The notes under the pieces were generated by a model. It was not told where the DNA came from, made no database searches, and saw only the letters and a program-made list of their open reading frames with translations. Both the position numbers and the translations under genes were made by a program. A stretch of DNA of 64,000 nt from Mesorhizobium sp. B2-3-4 (GTDB lineage: Bacteria; Pseudomonadota; Alphaproteobacteria; Rhizobiales; Rhizobiaceae): contig NZ_VFVY01000006.1 in assembly GCF_006442315.1 (NCBI RefSeq), positions 124,001 through 188,000 of the forward strand. The letters run 5' to 3'. Below, piece after piece: positions 1 through 10,339 of the stretch. The first letter of the stretch is position 1. Every line of letters begins with the position of its first letter.

Positions 1-49
1 GGCCTGCCGATGCCGCTCCGATCTTGTCGAACCACCCTCCCGGGGCGGC

Positions 50-334
50 CTACTTAGCGGGGGTCTGGCCGAAATCCGGCACGATGTGCGGGATGTCGTT
101 GAGGCTGTATCCCAGCCCGTGGGTCAAGCCGTAGAAGGTGCCCATGACAATAGCCGTGACGATGGTGGTGCGGATCACCGCGCGCAGCATATGCGGCCCG
201 CGCGGCGCGCTCGCGACTGTACCAAGCGTCACGTCGTGATCGTCGTCCTGCGTCCTGACGCTGAACGGCAGCACGACAAACAGCACCACCCACCAGGTCG
301 CGAAAAACAGCGCGGTGAACGAAACCCAGCTCAT
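50..334 (-). CDS. DUF1467 family small membrane protein
   Basis: A 94-residue protein of unknown function. Two hydrophobic segments are visible, at about residues 5-24 and 54-74, separated by a polar loop rich in Asp (QDDDHD). This is the layout of the DUF1467 family found near rnj/mce in Rhizobiales. The ATG overlaps the stop codon of the upstream mce gene in an ATGA arrangement, so translation is probably coupled. The family assignment rests on size, topology and gene order, and no catalytic residues are evident. Confidence 0.8.
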   Translation of the reverse strand: MSWVSFTALFFATWWVVLFVVLPFSVRTQDDDHDVTLGTVASAPRGPHMLRAVIRTTIVTAIVMGTFYGLTHGLGYSLNDIPHIVPDFGQTPAK

Positions 335-735
335 GATTGCTCCAGTTCGATCAGCGTACCGAAGAAGTCCTTCGGATGCAGGAACAGAACCGGCTTGCCA
401 TGCGCGCCGGTCCTGGGATTGCCGTCGCCGAGCACCCGGGCGCCGGCGGCCTTGAGCTGGTCGCGCGCGGCCAGGATGTCGTCGACCTCGTAGCAGAGGT
501 GATGCATGCCGCCAGACGGGTTCTTCGCCAGGAACGCCGCGATCGGCGAGCTCTCGCCAAGCGGCTCCAGCAATTCGATCTTCGTGTTGCCGACATTGAC
601 GAACACAACGGTGACGCCATGCTCCGGCAAGGCCTGTGGCTCGGTCACTTCGGCGCCGAGCGTGTTGCGATAGGCTGCAACGGCGGCAGCCAGATCCGGC
701 ACCGCAAGCGCGACGTGGTTCAGCCGTCCGAGCAT
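331..735 (-). CDS. mce: methylmalonyl-CoA epimerase
   Basis: A 134-residue VOC-superfamily protein that interconverts (2R)- and (2S)-methylmalonyl-CoA in propionate catabolism. The ATG at 735 is chosen because the protein then opens with MLGRLNHVALAVPD, the family's usual start; an in-frame start 27 nt upstream would add an atypical tail. Metal-ligand candidates are H7, H78/H79 (GGMHHLCYEV) and E130 (GTLIELEQS), spread over two beta-alpha-beta modules as the fold requires. It overlaps the downstream DUF1467 gene by 4 nt. Confidence 0.92.
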   Translation of the reverse strand: MLGRLNHVALAVPDLAAAVAAYRNTLGAEVTEPQALPEHGVTVVFVNVGNTKIELLEPLGESSPIAAFLAKNPSGGMHHLCYEVDDILAARDQLKAAGARVLGDGNPRTGAHGKPVLFLHPKDFFGTLIELEQS

Positions 736-862
736 GTGCGCGTCTTTTTCTCCGAGGTCCAATGACTGGCGTCATACGTCAAATCGATCGCGATCAACAG
801 TCTTTCGCCAGGAGCGCACTGTCGCACCTGTTCCAGCCTGTCCGCGCGAAGTACAAGGGCCA

Positions 863-1726
863 ATGTCCGGAACCAGCCCTGCCCGCCCCCGCGTTTTCAA
901 CTTCGATCTCGGATCTTTCAAGGTTGCCGCCCTGCTCGACGCCGCCGATATCAGGGACAATCTTGCATCGGCCTTCGCGGTCGGCCAGCCGCCGGCGGCA
1001 GTGCTCGAACTCGCGGTCTCGAACTTCATCGACCAGGATCGCTACGAGCACTGCTTCATCCCGACGCTGATCGACACCGGTTCCCAAAAGATCCTGTTCG
1101 ACACCGGCTGCGGAGATGAGGACAGTTCGCTTCTGGATTGCCTGCAAGAATTGGGGCTCGGCCCCGAAGATATCGATGTGGTGGTCATCACGCATGGGCA
1201 CCCGGATCACATAGGCGGGCTTGTCCGGGACGGCGAACCGGCTTTCAACCGCGCACGCTTTGTGTTCGGCGCGGCGGAATTCGCCTTCTGGACCGAGGGC
1301 AAAGCGGTGCGCCCCGCCAGGTTGGCCAATCGTGATCTCTTCAGGCGCATCTGCACCGACCTGGCCGACCGCGCGACATTCATTGAGCCCGGAGACGAAG
1401 TGGTGCCGGGCATCACCGCCATCGACGCGGCCGGTCACTCACCCGGGCTGCTGGCATTCCTTGTCGAAAGCAGTGGACGGCAATTGCTGATCTGGTCGGA
1501 TGCTTTCCTGCACTATGTCGTGTCCGTCCAGCGTCCGGACTGGCACGCCGATTTCGACGACGACAAGGAAAAGGCAGTCGAGACCCGCAAGCGGCTGCTG
1601 GCCATGGCTGCCGACCGGCGACTGCTCGTCGCCGGCCACCACATGCCGTTTCCGGGCCTGGGTTATATCGGACGGATAAACGGCACCTTTCGCTGGATTC
1701 CGGTCAGCTACCAGTTGAACACCTGA
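863..1726 (+). CDS. MBL-fold metallo-hydrolase
   Basis: A 287-residue metallo-beta-lactamase-fold hydrolase. The signature T-H-G-H-P-D-H-I-G-G lies at about residues 110-119 (H111, H113, D115, H116). Later ligand candidates are in AAGHSPG, the Asp of the SDAFLH segment and the terminal VAGHHMPFPG. The substrate cannot be told; the layout fits lactonase or glyoxalase-II-like relatives. The ATG at 863 avoids an upstream in-frame extension of about 43 residues that reads like non-coding sequence. It is on the plus strand between rnj and mce, which are both minus strand, so it interrupts that cluster. Confidence 0.85.
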   Translation: MSGTSPARPRVFNFDLGSFKVAALLDAADIRDNLASAFAVGQPPAAVLELAVSNFIDQDRYEHCFIPTLIDTGSQKILFDTGCGDEDSSLLDCLQELGLGPEDIDVVVITHGHPDHIGGLVRDGEPAFNRARFVFGAAEFAFWTEGKAVRPARLANRDLFRRICTDLADRATFIEPGDEVVPGITAIDAAGHSPGLLAFLVESSGRQLLIWSDAFLHYVVSVQRPDWHADFDDDKEKAVETRKRLLAMAADRRLLVAGHHMPFPGLGYIGRINGTFRWIPVSYQLNT

Positions 1727-1742
1727 CCAGCCGTCGCCCGTT

Positions 1743-3413
1743 TCAGCGGGTGACGAAAACCGTAACCAGCGGTTTCTTGCCCCAGGCTTCGTTGGCCGCG
1801 CCGCGTACCGCGCGCCGCACCGCCTCCTGGACCAGGTCCAGGTCCTTGCGACGCTGGCGGGGGATCGAATCGACCGCGCCGACGGCCGCATCGATCATCA
1901 AATCCTCGAGCGTCTCGCCGCTGGCGTCGGCCTCGGCAACGCCGATGGCGACGAGATCGGGATCGCCCGCCAATTCGTACTTGTCGTCGAGCACGACATT
2001 GACCGCGACATGGCCCGCGAAAGACAGTTTGCGCCGATCGCGTATGCCCATCGCCTGGTCGGTGCCGATCAGATTGCCGTCCTTGTAGACGCGGCCGAAC
2101 GGCACCTGGTCGATGATGGTGGCGGGACCGGGCGCGAGCCGCAGCATGTCGCCGTCGCGCACCTGCGCCACCTGGCCGATGCCCGACATCGACATCAGCG
2201 AGCCCTGCGCCACCAGATGCGCGGCCTCGCCATGCACGGGGACGCCGATTTGCGGCCGCACCCACTCATACATCTTGCGCAGCTCGCTGCGGCGGGGATG
2301 GCCCGAGACATGCACCAGCGCATCGCCGTCCTCGATGATCTTGATGCCGAGATCGATCAGGCGGTTCTTGATCTCGAGGATCGCCTTCTCGTTGCCGGGA
2401 ATGGTGCGCGAAGAAAACACCACCGTGTCGCCAGCTGTCAGCGACACCGATTTCATCTCGTCACGCGACAGCTTGGCAAGGGCCGCCAGCGGCTCGCCCT
2501 GGCTGCCGGTGCAGATGATGACCAGGTTCTCGCGCGGGATGAAGCCGAAATCTTCCTCGGCGATGAATTCCGGCAGCCCGTCCATATAGCCAAGCTCGTC
2601 GGCCACATCGATCACCCGCTTCAGCGAGCGGCCGAGCACCAGACATTGGCGGCCGGCATCGCGCGCCGCCCTGGCGATGGAAACGATGCGCCCGACATTG
2701 GAGGAGAAGGTGGTGACGGCGACGCGACCCTTGGCCGCCTGGATGACGCCCTTCAAGCCCTCGCCCACGGCCACTTCCGAAGGCGATTCGCCTTCGCGCA
2801 GCGCATTGGTCGAATCGCAGATCAGCGCCAGCACGCCCTTGTCGCCATAGGCGCGAAAGCGCGCTTCGTCGGTCTTGGGTCCGATCGTCGGTTCCGGATC
2901 GATCTTCCAGTCGCCGGTATGGATGACGGTGCCGGCCGGCGTGGTGATGGCCAGCGACATCGGCTCGGGAATGGAGTGCGCCACCGGAATGGCTTCGATC
3001 TGGAACGGACCGACGGTGAACTTTTCGCCGGCCCGGTAGATCGTCACCGGGATCTTCGGCGCGCCCTGCTCACCCTGCCGCTTGGCGTCCAGCAGGCCGG
3101 CGCTGAAAGGCGTCATCCAGACCGGCGCCTTCAGCTTCGGCCAGATGTCGAGCAGCGCGCCGTAGTGGTCCTCATGCGCATGGGTGATGATGATGCCGCG
3201 CAGATTGGCGAGGTTTTCCTCGATGAAGCGTGTGTCGGGCAGGATCAGGTCGACGCCCGGATGCGCCGTGTCGGGAAAGGTGACGCCGACATCGATGACG
3301 ATCCACTCGCGCGCGCTCGCCGGGCCGTAGCCGTAGAGGGCGAAGTTCATGCCGATCTCGCCGACGCCGCCGAGCGGCACGAAGACGAGTTCGGCGGTGT
3401 CCGCTTTCGCCAT
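1743..3413 (-). CDS. rnj: ribonuclease J
   Basis: A 556-residue RNase J, a cytoplasmic metallo-beta-lactamase/beta-CASP nuclease with 5'-3' exonuclease and endonuclease activity in RNA decay and rRNA maturation. The MBL motif ITHAHEDHYGA is at residues 76-86 (H78, H80, D82, H83). A further metal region IHTGDWKID, a beta-CASP region around TFSSNVGR and the motif HVSGHPRR are present. The start follows a strong ribosome-binding site (AGGAAGGAAA). It lies downstream of birA in the order nuoN-birA-rnj, usual for Rhizobiales, and is convergent with the MBL gene at 863. Confidence 0.95.
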   Translation of the reverse strand: MAKADTAELVFVPLGGVGEIGMNFALYGYGPASAREWIVIDVGVTFPDTAHPGVDLILPDTRFIEENLANLRGIIITHAHEDHYGALLDIWPKLKAPVWMTPFSAGLLDAKRQGEQGAPKIPVTIYRAGEKFTVGPFQIEAIPVAHSIPEPMSLAITTPAGTVIHTGDWKIDPEPTIGPKTDEARFRAYGDKGVLALICDSTNALREGESPSEVAVGEGLKGVIQAAKGRVAVTTFSSNVGRIVSIARAARDAGRQCLVLGRSLKRVIDVADELGYMDGLPEFIAEEDFGFIPRENLVIICTGSQGEPLAALAKLSRDEMKSVSLTAGDTVVFSSRTIPGNEKAILEIKNRLIDLGIKIIEDGDALVHVSGHPRRSELRKMYEWVRPQIGVPVHGEAAHLVAQGSLMSMSGIGQVAQVRDGDMLRLAPGPATIIDQVPFGRVYKDGNLIGTDQAMGIRDRRKLSFAGHVAVNVVLDDKYELAGDPDLVAIGVAEADASGETLEDLMIDAAVGAVDSIPRQRRKDLDLVQEAVRRAVRGAANEAWGKKPLVTVFVTR

Positions 3414-3450
3414 GATATTTTCCTTCCTGGCCCTCAGGCCAAGCCGTTAA

Positions 3451-3496
3451 AGCAATTCCGCCAAAAGTGTCTAACGGTTTTCAATCCGGAATTGCT
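3451..3496. repeat. Inverted repeat / hairpin between birA and rnj
   Basis: The 10-nt arms AGCAATTCCG (3451-3460) and CGGAATTGCT (3487-3496) are perfect reverse complements separated by 26 nt. In the minus-strand transcript this would form a hairpin after birA and before the rnj ribosome-binding site. It could be a processing or partial termination signal, or a dispersed palindromic repeat. The sequence shows the symmetry only. Confidence 0.55.
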
Positions 3497-3508
3497 CAAA
3501 AAACAAAA

Positions 3509-4330
3509 CTATACCCGGGCGGACGCGACCGCGCCGAAATGCACATCGCCGGCGGCCACCGTCAAAACAACCCCTTCATCGTCGCGGATCACGAAACGGC
3601 AGTCCTCGTCAATGGTCTCGAAGACGCCACGCACCACATTACCGTCAATTCTGACAGCAACCTCGCCGCCAAGGCCCGCCGCGCGGGCCAGCCAACGCTT
3701 CCTGATGGCGGCAAGGCCACGCCCTTCGTCCCACAGGCGGGCATTCTCGCTCCAGGCATCCGACAGCGCCAGAAACAGCGTTTCGGCGTCGCAGGCCGCG
3801 CCGAGCGCATGCAGCGACGTCGCGGGGTACGGCAAATCCGGCGGATGCGCCACGACATTGACGCCGATGCCGACCGCCACCGCGAAGCGGCCGCCATCAA
3901 GCATCGCCGACTCCAGCAGGATTCCTGCCAGTTTGGCGCCGGAGGCGAGCACGTCGTTCGGCCATTTCAGCTCGAAGCGGTTCTGTCCCTGGCTGGCGCC
4001 GTCGAGGCCGATGGCGATGCGCCCTTTCGGCACGACCGCGTCGAGCGCATCGGCAAGTGACAGGCCGGCAACGAACCCCAGCGTTGCCGCGACACGAAGC
4101 TCGCCACCGGTGATGACGAGCAAGGTCGCCGCCATATTGCCTTCAGGCGACACCCAGGCCCGGCCGCGCCGCCCTCGCCCGCTCTCTTGCTTCTTGGAGA
4201 CGACCCACAATCTGCCGGGATCGCCTGCCCTTGCATGGTCGAGCGCCACCGTGTTGGTGGAGCCGACGCTGTCATGGGCTTCGAGCCGGAACCCTTCCGA
4301 CGCCGAGGTTGGAGCCAGCCGAAATGCCAT
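3509..4330 (-). CDS. birA: biotin--[acetyl-CoA-carboxylase] ligase
   Basis: A monofunctional biotin protein ligase that attaches biotin to the carboxyl carrier protein via biotinyl-AMP. Seen in the sequence are SVGSTN near the N-terminus, the biotin/ATP motif GRGRRGRAW (the GRGRxGR signature), LKWPNDVL with the catalytic Lys, and GIGVNV. There is no N-terminal DNA-binding helix-turn-helix, so it is not expected to be a repressor. The ATG at 4330 places it 4 nt after the nuoN stop, and it is probably co-transcribed with the nuo operon. A longer form starting at 4366 would overlap nuoN. Confidence 0.93.
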   Translation of the reverse strand: MAFRLAPTSASEGFRLEAHDSVGSTNTVALDHARAGDPGRLWVVSKKQESGRGRRGRAWVSPEGNMAATLLVITGGELRVAATLGFVAGLSLADALDAVVPKGRIAIGLDGASQGQNRFELKWPNDVLASGAKLAGILLESAMLDGGRFAVAVGIGVNVVAHPPDLPYPATSLHALGAACDAETLFLALSDAWSENARLWDEGRGLAAIRKRWLARAAGLGGEVAVRIDGNVVRGVFETIDEDCRFVIRDDEGVVLTVAAGDVHFGAVASARV

Positions 4331-4334
4331 CCCG

Positions 4335-5771
4335 TCAGAAGAACGTCTTGGCCGCGGCTTCGGCATAGGTGCCGATCGGCCCGCCGATCAGCACATAGAA
4401 CAGCACGAAGGCGCCCGAGACGCCGAGCACCAGGCGCAGCTCGCTGGCCATCGGCACGAAGCCGCCGACCGGCTCGTCGAACCACATGATCTTGATGATG
4501 CGCAGATAGTAATAGGCGCCCACCACCGAGGCCAGCACGCCGATGATCGCCAGCGCATAGAGATTGGCATTGATGGCGGCGAGGAAGACGTACCACTTCC
4601 CCCAGAAGCCAGCGAGCGGCGGGATGCCGGCCAGTGAGAACATCAGGATGGTCAGGATCGTCGCCATCACTGGGTTGGTCGACGACAAGCCGGCCAGATC
4701 GCTGATCTGCTCGACATTGCCTTCCTTGCGCCGCATGGCGAGGATGAAGGCAAAGGTGCCGAGCGTCATCACCAGATAGATCAGCATGTAGATGGCGACA
4801 CCGCGCACGCCGGCCTGGCTGTTGGCGGCAAGGCCGACCAGCGCGTAGCCCATGTGGCCGATCGAGGAATAAGCCATCAGCCGCTTGATGTTGGTCTGGC
4901 CGATCGCGGCGAAGGCGCCGAGCGCCATGGAGGCGATCGAAATGAAGACGATGATCTGCTGCCAATCGGCGGCGACCGGCTTGAACGCGCCCATGGTGAC
5001 GCGCACGATCAGCGCCATTGCCGCCATCTTGGGCGCTGCCGCCAGGAAGGCGGTGACCGGTGTCGGCGCGCCTTCGTAGACGTCCGGCGTCCACATGTGG
5101 AACGGCACCGCCGAGATCTTGAAGGCAAGGCCGGCCAGCACGAAAACGAGACCGAAGACGAGGCCAAGCTGGCGTTCGCCGCTGCCAAGTGCGGTGGCGA
5201 TCTCCTGGAATCCGGTGTTGCCGGTATACCCATAGACCAGGCTGATGCCGTAGAGCAGCATGCCTGACGATAGCGCGCCGAGGACGAAATATTTCAGGCC
5301 GGCCTCGGTCGAGCGCAGATTGTCACGGTTGATCGCCGCCAGCACATAGATCGCCAGCGACTGAAGTTCGAGGCCGAGATAGAGCCCGATCATGCCGTTG
5401 GCCGAGATCATCAGCATCATGCCCAGCGTGCACAGCAGGATCAGCACCGGATATTCGAACTTGTCGAAACGTTCCGCCTTGGCAAAGCGCATCGACATGA
5501 CCAGCGTCACCGCCGAGCCGACCAGCGCCAGCACCTTCATGAAGCGGGCGAAGGAATCCTGGACGAAGGCATGGCCATAGGCACTGCCCTGCCCCGTGGA
5601 AAAGAGCAGCCAGGCGCCCGATATCACCAGCACGGCAACCGCAAGGCCGGTCACCGTGTTGGCGGTGTTGGAGCGCGAATAGGCTCCGACCATCAGCAGC
5701 GCGAGCGCGCCGATGGCAAGGATCAGCTCGGGCGTCGAGAGCGACAGGCTGGAGAGAAGGTCCGGCGTCAT
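4335..5771 (-). CDS. nuoN: NADH-quinone oxidoreductase subunit N
   Basis: A 478-residue polytopic membrane subunit of complex I, one of the three antiporter-like proton-pumping subunits. Many hydrophobic helices are visible. The central segment has a conserved Lys ([14 protein letters not shown]) and the region [16 protein letters not shown] typical of Nuo L/M/N. The ATG at 5771 is used; the only in-frame codon slightly upstream is a TTG. It is the last core gene of the operon, 18 nt after nuoM. Confidence 0.96.
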   Translation of the reverse strand: MTPDLLSSLSLSTPELILAIGALALLMVGAYSRSNTANTVTGLAVAVLVISGAWLLFSTGQGSAYGHAFVQDSFARFMKVLALVGSAVTLVMSMRFAKAERFDKFEYPVLILLCTLGMMLMISANGMIGLYLGLELQSLAIYVLAAINRDNLRSTEAGLKYFVLGALSSGMLLYGISLVYGYTGNTGFQEIATALGSGERQLGLVFGLVFVLAGLAFKISAVPFHMWTPDVYEGAPTPVTAFLAAAPKMAAMALIVRVTMGAFKPVAADWQQIIVFISIASMALGAFAAIGQTNIKRLMAYSSIGHMGYALVGLAANSQAGVRGVAIYMLIYLVMTLGTFAFILAMRRKEGNVEQISDLAGLSSTNPVMATILTILMFSLAGIPPLAGFWGKWYVFLAAINANLYALAIIGVLASVVGAYYYLRIIKIMWFDEPVGGFVPMASELRLVLGVSGAFVLFYVLIGGPIGTYAEAAAKTFF

Positions 5772-5789
5772 GGTTCGCAAAACCCCTGA

Positions 5790-7295
5790 TCAGTTCGCCG
5801 CCGCGGTCTGCGCGGCGCCGATGGATGCGGTGACATTGGTGACGAGCGCCTTGACCGACTGGGCCGTCGCATCGAAGACGGGGGCCGGATAGACGCCGAA
5901 GAAGATGACCAGCACGACCAGCGGGTAGATGATCGCCTTTTCGCGTGTCGAGAGATCAAGCAGCCCCTTCAGGCTGTCCTTGGTCAGCGCGCCGAAAATC
6001 ACCCGGCGGTAGAGCCAGAGCGCGTAGGCGGCCGACAGGATGACGCCGGTGGCGGCGAAGAACGCCACCCAGGTGTTGACCCGGAACACGCCCAGCATGG
6101 TCAGGAATTCGCCAACGAAGCCCGACGTGCCCGGCAGGCCGACATTGGCCATGGTGAAGATCAGGAACACGGTGGCGTATTTCGGCATGTTGTTGACCAG
6201 GCCGCCATAGGCCGCGATCTCACGCGTATGCATGCGGTCGTAGATGACGCCGACGCACAGGAACAGCGCGCCCGAGACCAGGCCGTGGCTCAGCATCTGG
6301 AAGATCGCGCCCTGTACGCCTTCCTGGTTCATGGCGAAGATGCCCATGGTGACGAAGCCCATATGGGCGACCGACGAATAGGCGATCAGCTTCTTCATGT
6401 CCTCCTGCATCAGCGCCACCAGCGAGGTGTAGATGATGGCGACGACCGAGAGCGTGAACACCAGCGGCGCGAACATCTCGGATGCCAGCGGGAACATCGG
6501 CAGGGAGAAGCGCAGAAAGCCGTACCCGCCCATCTTCAGGAGGATGCCGGCCAGGATGACCGAGCCGGCGGTCGGCGCCTCGACGTGAGCGTCCGGCAGC
6601 CAGGTGTGCACCGGCCACATCGGCATCTTCACCGCGAAGGAGGCGAAGAAGGCAAGCCACAGCCAGGTCTGCATGTTGGCCGGGAAGTTGTGCGTCAGCA
6701 GCGTCGGGATGTCGGTCGTGCCGGCCTGGAAGAACATCGCCATGATGGCGAGCAGCATCAGCACCGAGCCGGCGAGCGTATAGAGGAAGAACTTGAACGA
6801 GGCATAGACGCGCCGCTTGCCGCCCCAGACGCCGATGATGATGAACATCGGGATCAGGCCGGCTTCGAAGAAGACGTAGAAGAGCACGATGTCGAGCGCG
6901 CAGAACACGCCGATCATCAGCGTTTCCAGGAGCAGGAAGGCGATCATGTAGGCCTTGACGCGCTTCTCGATCGCTTCCCACGACGCCAGGATGCAGAGTG
7001 GCATCAGGAAGGTCGTCAGGATGACGAACAGCATGGAGATGCCGTCGACGCCCATATGGTAGGAGATGCCGGAATCGAGCCAGGCGACCTTTTCGACGAA
7101 CTGGAAGCCGGCCTGCGAATTGTCGAAGCCGGTCCAGATGAACAGCGACACCACGAAGGTGAAGGCCGTGGTTATGAACGCGATGGCGCGGATGTTGCGG
7201 CGCGCATTTTCGCTGTCGTCCCTGATGAACAGGATAAGCAGCGCACCAACCAGCGGCAGGAAGGTGACCAGCGAGAGGATTGGCCAGGCGGTCAT
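5790..7295 (-). CDS. nuoM: NADH-quinone oxidoreductase subunit M
   Basis: A 501-residue antiporter-like membrane subunit of complex I. Family landmarks are VDGISMLFV near residue 80, a conserved Glu in the hydrophobic helix [11 protein letters not shown], the Lys in [23 protein letters not shown], and [15 protein letters not shown]. The length and roughly 14 membrane helices fit NuoM. Its ATG overlaps the nuoL stop codon (ATGA at 7292-7295), indicating translational coupling. Confidence 0.97.
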   Translation of the reverse strand: MTAWPILSLVTFLPLVGALLILFIRDDSENARRNIRAIAFITTAFTFVVSLFIWTGFDNSQAGFQFVEKVAWLDSGISYHMGVDGISMLFVILTTFLMPLCILASWEAIEKRVKAYMIAFLLLETLMIGVFCALDIVLFYVFFEAGLIPMFIIIGVWGGKRRVYASFKFFLYTLAGSVLMLLAIMAMFFQAGTTDIPTLLTHNFPANMQTWLWLAFFASFAVKMPMWPVHTWLPDAHVEAPTAGSVILAGILLKMGGYGFLRFSLPMFPLASEMFAPLVFTLSVVAIIYTSLVALMQEDMKKLIAYSSVAHMGFVTMGIFAMNQEGVQGAIFQMLSHGLVSGALFLCVGVIYDRMHTREIAAYGGLVNNMPKYATVFLIFTMANVGLPGTSGFVGEFLTMLGVFRVNTWVAFFAATGVILSAAYALWLYRRVIFGALTKDSLKGLLDLSTREKAIIYPLVVLVIFFGVYPAPVFDATAQSVKALVTNVTASIGAAQTAAAN

Positions 7296-9268
7296 CAGAG
7301 CATCATCCAGGTGACGAGTGCGGCAACGCCGATCAGCATGGCGAAGGCATAGTGGTAGAGGTAGCCGGTCTGCAGTTTGACGACACGGTTGGTGACATCG
7401 ACGACGCGCGCCGAAATGCCGTCAGGCCCAAGCCCGTCGATGATGGTGCCGTCGCCGGTCTTCCACAGGAAGGAACCGAGGCGCTTGGCCGGCCGCACGA
7501 ACAGGAAGTCGTAGAGCTCGTCGAAGTACCACTTGTTGAGCAGGAACGCGTAGAGCCCGCGATGCTGCGCGGCGAGATTGGCCGGCATTTCCGGCGAGCG
7601 GATGTAGAACTTCCAGCCCAGCGCCAGGCCGATCAGCATGGCGATGAAGGGCGACAGCTCGACCCACAGCGGTAGTTCGTGGATTTCGTGCAGGATATGG
7701 TTGTCCGGCAGCGTGAACAGGGACGCCTTCCAGAACTCGCCATAGCCTTCGCCGATGAAGGAATTGTGGAAGATGATGCCGGCAAACAGCGCGCCTGCCG
7801 CCAGCACGAACAGCGGCACCAGCATCACCGGTGGCGATTCATGGACGTGGTGCATGACCTCGTGGCTCGCCCGCGGCTTGCCATGGAAGGTCATGAAGAT
7901 CAGCCGCCAGGAATAGAAGGAGGTGAAGCCGGCGGCGATCACCAAGAGCACGAAGGCAAGGCCAGCGACGGAATTGTGCCCGGCAAAGGCCGTCTCGATG
8001 ATGGCGTCCTTGGAGAAGAAGCCGGCGGTGCCGATGACGGTCACCGGGATGCCGACGCCGGTCAGAGCCAGCGTGCCGATCACCATCATCCAGTAGGTGG
8101 TCGGGATCAGCTTCCTCAAACCGCCCATCTTGCGCATGTCCTGCTCGTCGGACACGGCATGGATGACCGAGCCCGAGCCGAGGAACAGCAGCGCCTTGAA
8201 GAAGGCGTGCGTGAACAGATGGAAGATCGCCGCGCCATAGGCGCCGACGCCGAGCGCCACGAACATGTAGCCGAGCTGCGAGCAGGTCGAATAGGCGATG
8301 ACGCGCTTGATGTCGTTCTGGACGAGACCGACGGTCGCCGCGAAGAAGGCGGTGAAGGCGCCGATGAAGGTGACCACCGTCAGCGCCGAATGCGACAGCT
8401 CGAACAGCGGCGACAGCCGCGCCAGCATGAACACGCCGGCCGTCACCATGGTGGCGGCATGGATGAGCGCCGACACCGGGGTCGGGCCTTCCATCGCGTC
8501 CGGCAGCCAGGTGTGCAGCGGCACCTGCGCCGACTTGCCCATGGCGCCCATGAAGAGCAGCAGGCACACGACCGTCATCGCCGCCTGCTTGTCCAGCGCA
8601 TGGCCGAGGAAGGTGAGCACGGCGGCGCCCTGCGGCGCGCCTTCAGCCGGAATGAACGTCGCCGCATTGGCGAAGATGGTGCCGAGATTGACCGAGCCGA
8701 ACAGCACGAAGACGCCGAAAATGCCGAGGGCGAAGCCGAAGTCGCCGACGCGGTTGACGACGAAAGCCTTGATCGCCGCGGCATTGGCCGACGGCTTCTT
8801 GTACCAGAAGCCGATCAGCAGGTAGGACGCCAGGCCCACCCCCTCCCAGCCGAAGAACATCTGCACGAGGTTGTCGGCCGTCACCAGCATCAGCATGGCG
8901 AAGGTGAACAGCGACAGATAGGCAAAGAACCGCGGCCGGTTCGGATCGTGGTGCATGTAGCCGATCGAATAGATATGGACCAGCGCCGACACGGTGTTGA
9001 CCACCACCAGCATCACCACAGTCAGCGTGTCGATCCTGAGCGCCCAGGAGACGTCGAGCCCGCCGGACTGGATCCAGTGCAGCACCGGCACGGTGAATAC
9101 CTCGCCATGGCCGAAGCCGACGCTGAAGAAGGCAACCCATGACAGCACCGCCGAGATCACCAGGAAGCCCGACGTGATGTATTCGGACGCCTTGGCGCCG
9201 AGCGCGTTGCCGAACAGGCCTACGATCAGGAAGCCGAGCAGCGGAAGGAAGACGATCGCTTGATACAT
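7295..9268 (-). CDS. nuoL: NADH-quinone oxidoreductase subunit L
   Basis: A 657-residue subunit, the distal proton-pumping subunit of complex I. It shows [26 protein letters not shown], the conserved Lys region [27 protein letters not shown], and [18 protein letters not shown]. The longer C-terminal part ends in a hydrophobic helix, as expected for the lateral helix and its terminal anchor. It overlaps nuoM by 1 nt at the stop/start junction and follows nuoK after a 10-nt gap. Confidence 0.97.
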   Translation of the reverse strand: MYQAIVFLPLLGFLIVGLFGNALGAKASEYITSGFLVISAVLSWVAFFSVGFGHGEVFTVPVLHWIQSGGLDVSWALRIDTLTVVMLVVVNTVSALVHIYSIGYMHHDPNRPRFFAYLSLFTFAMLMLVTADNLVQMFFGWEGVGLASYLLIGFWYKKPSANAAAIKAFVVNRVGDFGFALGIFGVFVLFGSVNLGTIFANAATFIPAEGAPQGAAVLTFLGHALDKQAAMTVVCLLLFMGAMGKSAQVPLHTWLPDAMEGPTPVSALIHAATMVTAGVFMLARLSPLFELSHSALTVVTFIGAFTAFFAATVGLVQNDIKRVIAYSTCSQLGYMFVALGVGAYGAAIFHLFTHAFFKALLFLGSGSVIHAVSDEQDMRKMGGLRKLIPTTYWMMVIGTLALTGVGIPVTVIGTAGFFSKDAIIETAFAGHNSVAGLAFVLLVIAAGFTSFYSWRLIFMTFHGKPRASHEVMHHVHESPPVMLVPLFVLAAGALFAGIIFHNSFIGEGYGEFWKASLFTLPDNHILHEIHELPLWVELSPFIAMLIGLALGWKFYIRSPEMPANLAAQHRGLYAFLLNKWYFDELYDFLFVRPAKRLGSFLWKTGDGTIIDGLGPDGISARVVDVTNRVVKLQTGYLYHYAFAMLIGVAALVTWMML

Positions 9269-9278
9269 AATAGCCCCG

Positions 9279-9587
9279 TCAACCCTTCATCATGTTCACG
9301 TCTTCGACCGCGATCGACCCGCGGTTGCGGAAGAAGACGACGAGAATGGCAAGTCCGATCGCCGCTTCAGCCGCCGCCACCGTCAGCACGAACAGCGCGA
9401 ACACCTGGCCAACCAGATCGCCGAGCGCCGCCGAGAAGGCGACGAAATTGATGTTGACCGCCAGCAGGATCAGCTCGACCGACATCAGGATGACGATCAC
9501 GTTCTTGCGGTTCAGGAAGATGCCGAACACGCCGAGCGTGAACAGGATTGCCGATACGGTCAGATAATGTGCGATGCCGACGACCAT
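9279..9587 (-). CDS. nuoK: NADH-quinone oxidoreductase subunit K
   Basis: A 102-residue membrane subunit with three hydrophobic helices, matching the usual NuoK length. Conserved acidic residues lie inside the membrane, in [10 protein letters not shown] and [13 protein letters not shown], and form part of the proton path at the membrane-domain interface. It starts 1 nt after the nuoJ stop codon. Confidence 0.97.
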   Translation of the reverse strand: MVVGIAHYLTVSAILFTLGVFGIFLNRKNVIVILMSVELILLAVNINFVAFSAALGDLVGQVFALFVLTVAAAEAAIGLAILVVFFRNRGSIAVEDVNMMKG

Positions 9588-9588
9588 C

Positions 9589-10209
9589 TCAGACTCCTTC
9601 GCCCGACTTGACCTTGCGGATTTCCATGCCGGTCGCCGGCGTACGGCCGACCTGCGCTGCGATCGACTGCCGCTTGACCCCTTCCTTGTGGCGCAGCGTC
9701 AAGACGATGGCGCCGATCATGGCGACCAGCAGCACGAGGCCCGAAATCTGGAAGTAGTAGAGGTAGTCGGTATAGAGGATGTCGCCGAGTGCGGCCGTGT
9801 TCGAGCGCGCGGCAAGGTCAGGAATGGGCTTTGCGACCGTCGCGGCAAGTTTCGGCGCGAAGGTGTAGCCGCCGAGCACGACAATCAGTTCCGCCGCCAG
9901 GATCAGCCCGACCAGCGCGCCGATCGGCGCGTATTGCAGGGCGCCGCTCTTGAGCTCCGCGAAATCGACGTCGAGCATCATGACGACGAACAGGAACAAC
10001 ACCATGACGGCGCCGACATAGACGACGAGCAGGATCATCGCCAGGAACTCGGCGCCGGTCAGCATGAACAGGCCGGCGGCGTTGAAGAAGGTCAGGATCA
10101 GGAACAGCACCGAATGCACGGGGTTGCGCGACGAAATGACCATGAACGCCGATGCCACGGCGACAAAGGCGAAGAGGTAGAAAAAGGCCGCCTCTAGTCC
10201 ACTCAGCAT
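9589..10209 (-). CDS. nuoJ: NADH-quinone oxidoreductase subunit J
   Basis: A 206-residue membrane subunit of complex I with about five hydrophobic helices. The family segment [18 protein letters not shown], which carries the pi-bulge region in the third helix, is present at about residues 63-82. The C-terminal 50 residues are polar. The ATG at 10209 follows an unusually long 130-nt gap after nuoI, in which two stem-loops can be drawn. Confidence 0.96.
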   Translation of the reverse strand: MLSGLEAAFFYLFAFVAVASAFMVISSRNPVHSVLFLILTFFNAAGLFMLTGAEFLAMILLVVYVGAVMVLFLFVVMMLDVDFAELKSGALQYAPIGALVGLILAAELIVVLGGYTFAPKLAATVAKPIPDLAARSNTAALGDILYTDYLYYFQISGLVLLVAMIGAIVLTLRHKEGVKRQSIAAQVGRTPATGMEIRKVKSGEGV

Positions 10210-10232
10210 TGGGGATCCCCCGGGTTCCTGTC

Positions 10233-10256
10233 CAAACAGGACGCTCGTCCTGTTTG
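10233..10256. other. Perfect stem-loop in the nuoI-nuoJ gap
   Basis: CAAACAGGAC (10233-10242) and GTCCTGTTTG (10247-10256) are perfect reverse complements around a GCTC tetraloop. They lie in the only long gap (130 nt) between core membrane-arm genes of the nuo operon. A second weaker stem, GGCTTCG / CGAAGCC, lies just beside it. No T-run follows on the minus strand, so an mRNA processing or stability element is more likely than an intrinsic terminator. Function is inferred only. Confidence 0.5.
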
Positions 10257-10339
10257 TTGTCTTTGGCTTCGTCCCGCCTCCGGTAGCGAAGCCGCGTTGT
10301 CCTTAGACGAGGCCCCTCGCCCCGTCCATGCGTCAAATG

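Noticed and set aside
2010..4637. A very long open plus-strand frame opposite rnj and birA
   Set aside because: It is antisense to two clear minus-strand genes and reads as Arg/His/Asp-rich low-complexity sequence. Long antisense frames are expected in GC-rich codon usage.
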